A model generated the notes under the pieces. It ran no database searches and was not told the DNA's origin. It saw only the letters and a list, made by a program, of their open reading frames with translations. From Parabacteroides goldsteinii DSM 19448 = WAL 12034 (GTDB lineage Bacteria; Bacteroidota; Bacteroidia; Bacteroidales; Tannerellaceae), in NCBI RefSeq assembly GCF_000969835.1, contig NZ_KQ033912.1, positions 778,620 to 842,619 on the forward strand: a DNA stretch of 64,000 nt, given 5' to 3'. How positions within the stretch are numbered: the stretch's first letter is position 1; the number at the start of each line of letters is the position of its first letter. Positions 63,809 through 64,000 of the stretch are shown here, piece after piece. A program made the translations under genes and the position numbers.

Positions 63809-64000
63809 TTACCAACCGGGATTTTGTTCCAGAACTACATCTTTATTCGTATCAATAACCGTTTGAGGAATAGGCCAAAGATTAAAGGGTTTTGTCAATG
63901 TTAATCTCGGATAGTCCCAATATGAATATTTTTTTATACGATCGGCAGCAACTGTACCTCCCATGCGAAGCAGAGTATTCCAACGACTCTCTTCATACAT
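63809..64000 (-). CDS. SusD-family protein, C-terminal end (partial)
   Basis: The frame is open at the right edge; the 63 visible codons are the end of a SusD homologue (ESRWNTLLRMGG, then FNLWPIPQTVIDTN ... LEQNPGW). The ending resembles that of the SusD at 50544. Its SusC should lie to the right. It belongs to the same locus as the GH106-like gene. Confidence 0.88.
   Translation of the reverse strand: MYEESRWNTLLRMGGTVAADRIKKYSYWDYPRLTLTKPFNLWPIPQTVIDTNKDVVLEQNPGW

Noticed and set aside
63684..63815. N-terminal extension of the GH106-like protein up to 63815
   Set aside because: The extension has no signal peptide and would place a normal signal peptide inside the protein; the ATG at 63683 is preferred.

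Overview
The window reads as chromosomal DNA of a gut-type Bacteroidales bacterium. Evidence is three SusC/SusD-type loci (one only as a fragment), an ECF sigma/FecR pair, TAnnTTTG-type -7 promoter boxes, the C-terminus of a type III glutamine synthetase, and IHF/HU-like and DUF4248-like genes typical of this order. Parabacteroides or Bacteroides are the likely genera, but reading by eye does not settle this. No rRNA, tRNA or CRISPR array was seen.

Layout. 1-205: end of glutamine synthetase III. 268-5772 (minus): one tight operon with a secreted beta-helix enzyme (GH141-like) followed by a corrinoid methyl-transfer set (UroD-fold methyltransferase, B12-binding corrinoid protein, MetH-type reactivation protein, second UroD-fold methyltransferase). 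5960-12080 (minus, partly AT-rich): operon of an HGSNAT-like membrane acyltransferase, GH95 and GH89. 12300-19447: DUF6067-type and DUF5107/TPR proteins on either side of a decayed insertion sequence. 19724-25292: SusC, SusD and a small lipoprotein. 25453-26380: IHF/HU-like protein and a 42-bp palindromic tandem repeat. 26432-31268: Gfo/Idh oxidoreductase, divergent AraC regulator, sugar porter and a third UroD-fold methyltransferase. 31393-35073: GH38, a lipocalin-like lipoprotein and a truncated GH97 start. 35217-36107: second AraC regulator. 36121-42041: GC-rich phage-like or replicon-like block (endolysin-like glucosaminidase, frameshifted holin-like gene, DUF4248, IHF/HU, MNT with truncated HEPN, primase, DnaB, winged-helix protein, iteron-like repeats). 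42168-44110: RteC-like small protein and a broken AlbA/Schlafen-type gene. 44227-64000: a second polysaccharide utilisation locus with a GH97/beta-propeller fusion, a malectin-containing protein, SusD/SusC with STN domain, FecR, ECF sigma, a GH95-like enzyme, a GH106-like enzyme and the end of another SusD.

How it fits together. Two promoter architectures recur. Site A is CAATAATAATCCAC, then TGCTA, then a TAnnTTTG -7 box. Seven copies occur, six of them with exactly 44 nt between the distal element and the -7 box. They lie before the corrinoid operon, the truncated GH97, the broken Schlafen gene, the GH97 fusion, the malectin protein, the ECF sigma gene and the GH95-like gene. Site B (TTCAAAATAGTGCTATAAT, exactly 33 nt before a -7 box) occurs three times: before the HGSNAT/GH95/GH89 operon, the Gfo/Idh gene and the sugar porter/methyltransferase operon. 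Each AraC gene lies beside a copy of one of these sites. The main inference is that the window encodes anaerobic, corrinoid-dependent demethylation of methylated sugars or aglycones, co-regulated with the glycosidases that would release them. The demethylation substrate and the methyl acceptor are not known from sequence.
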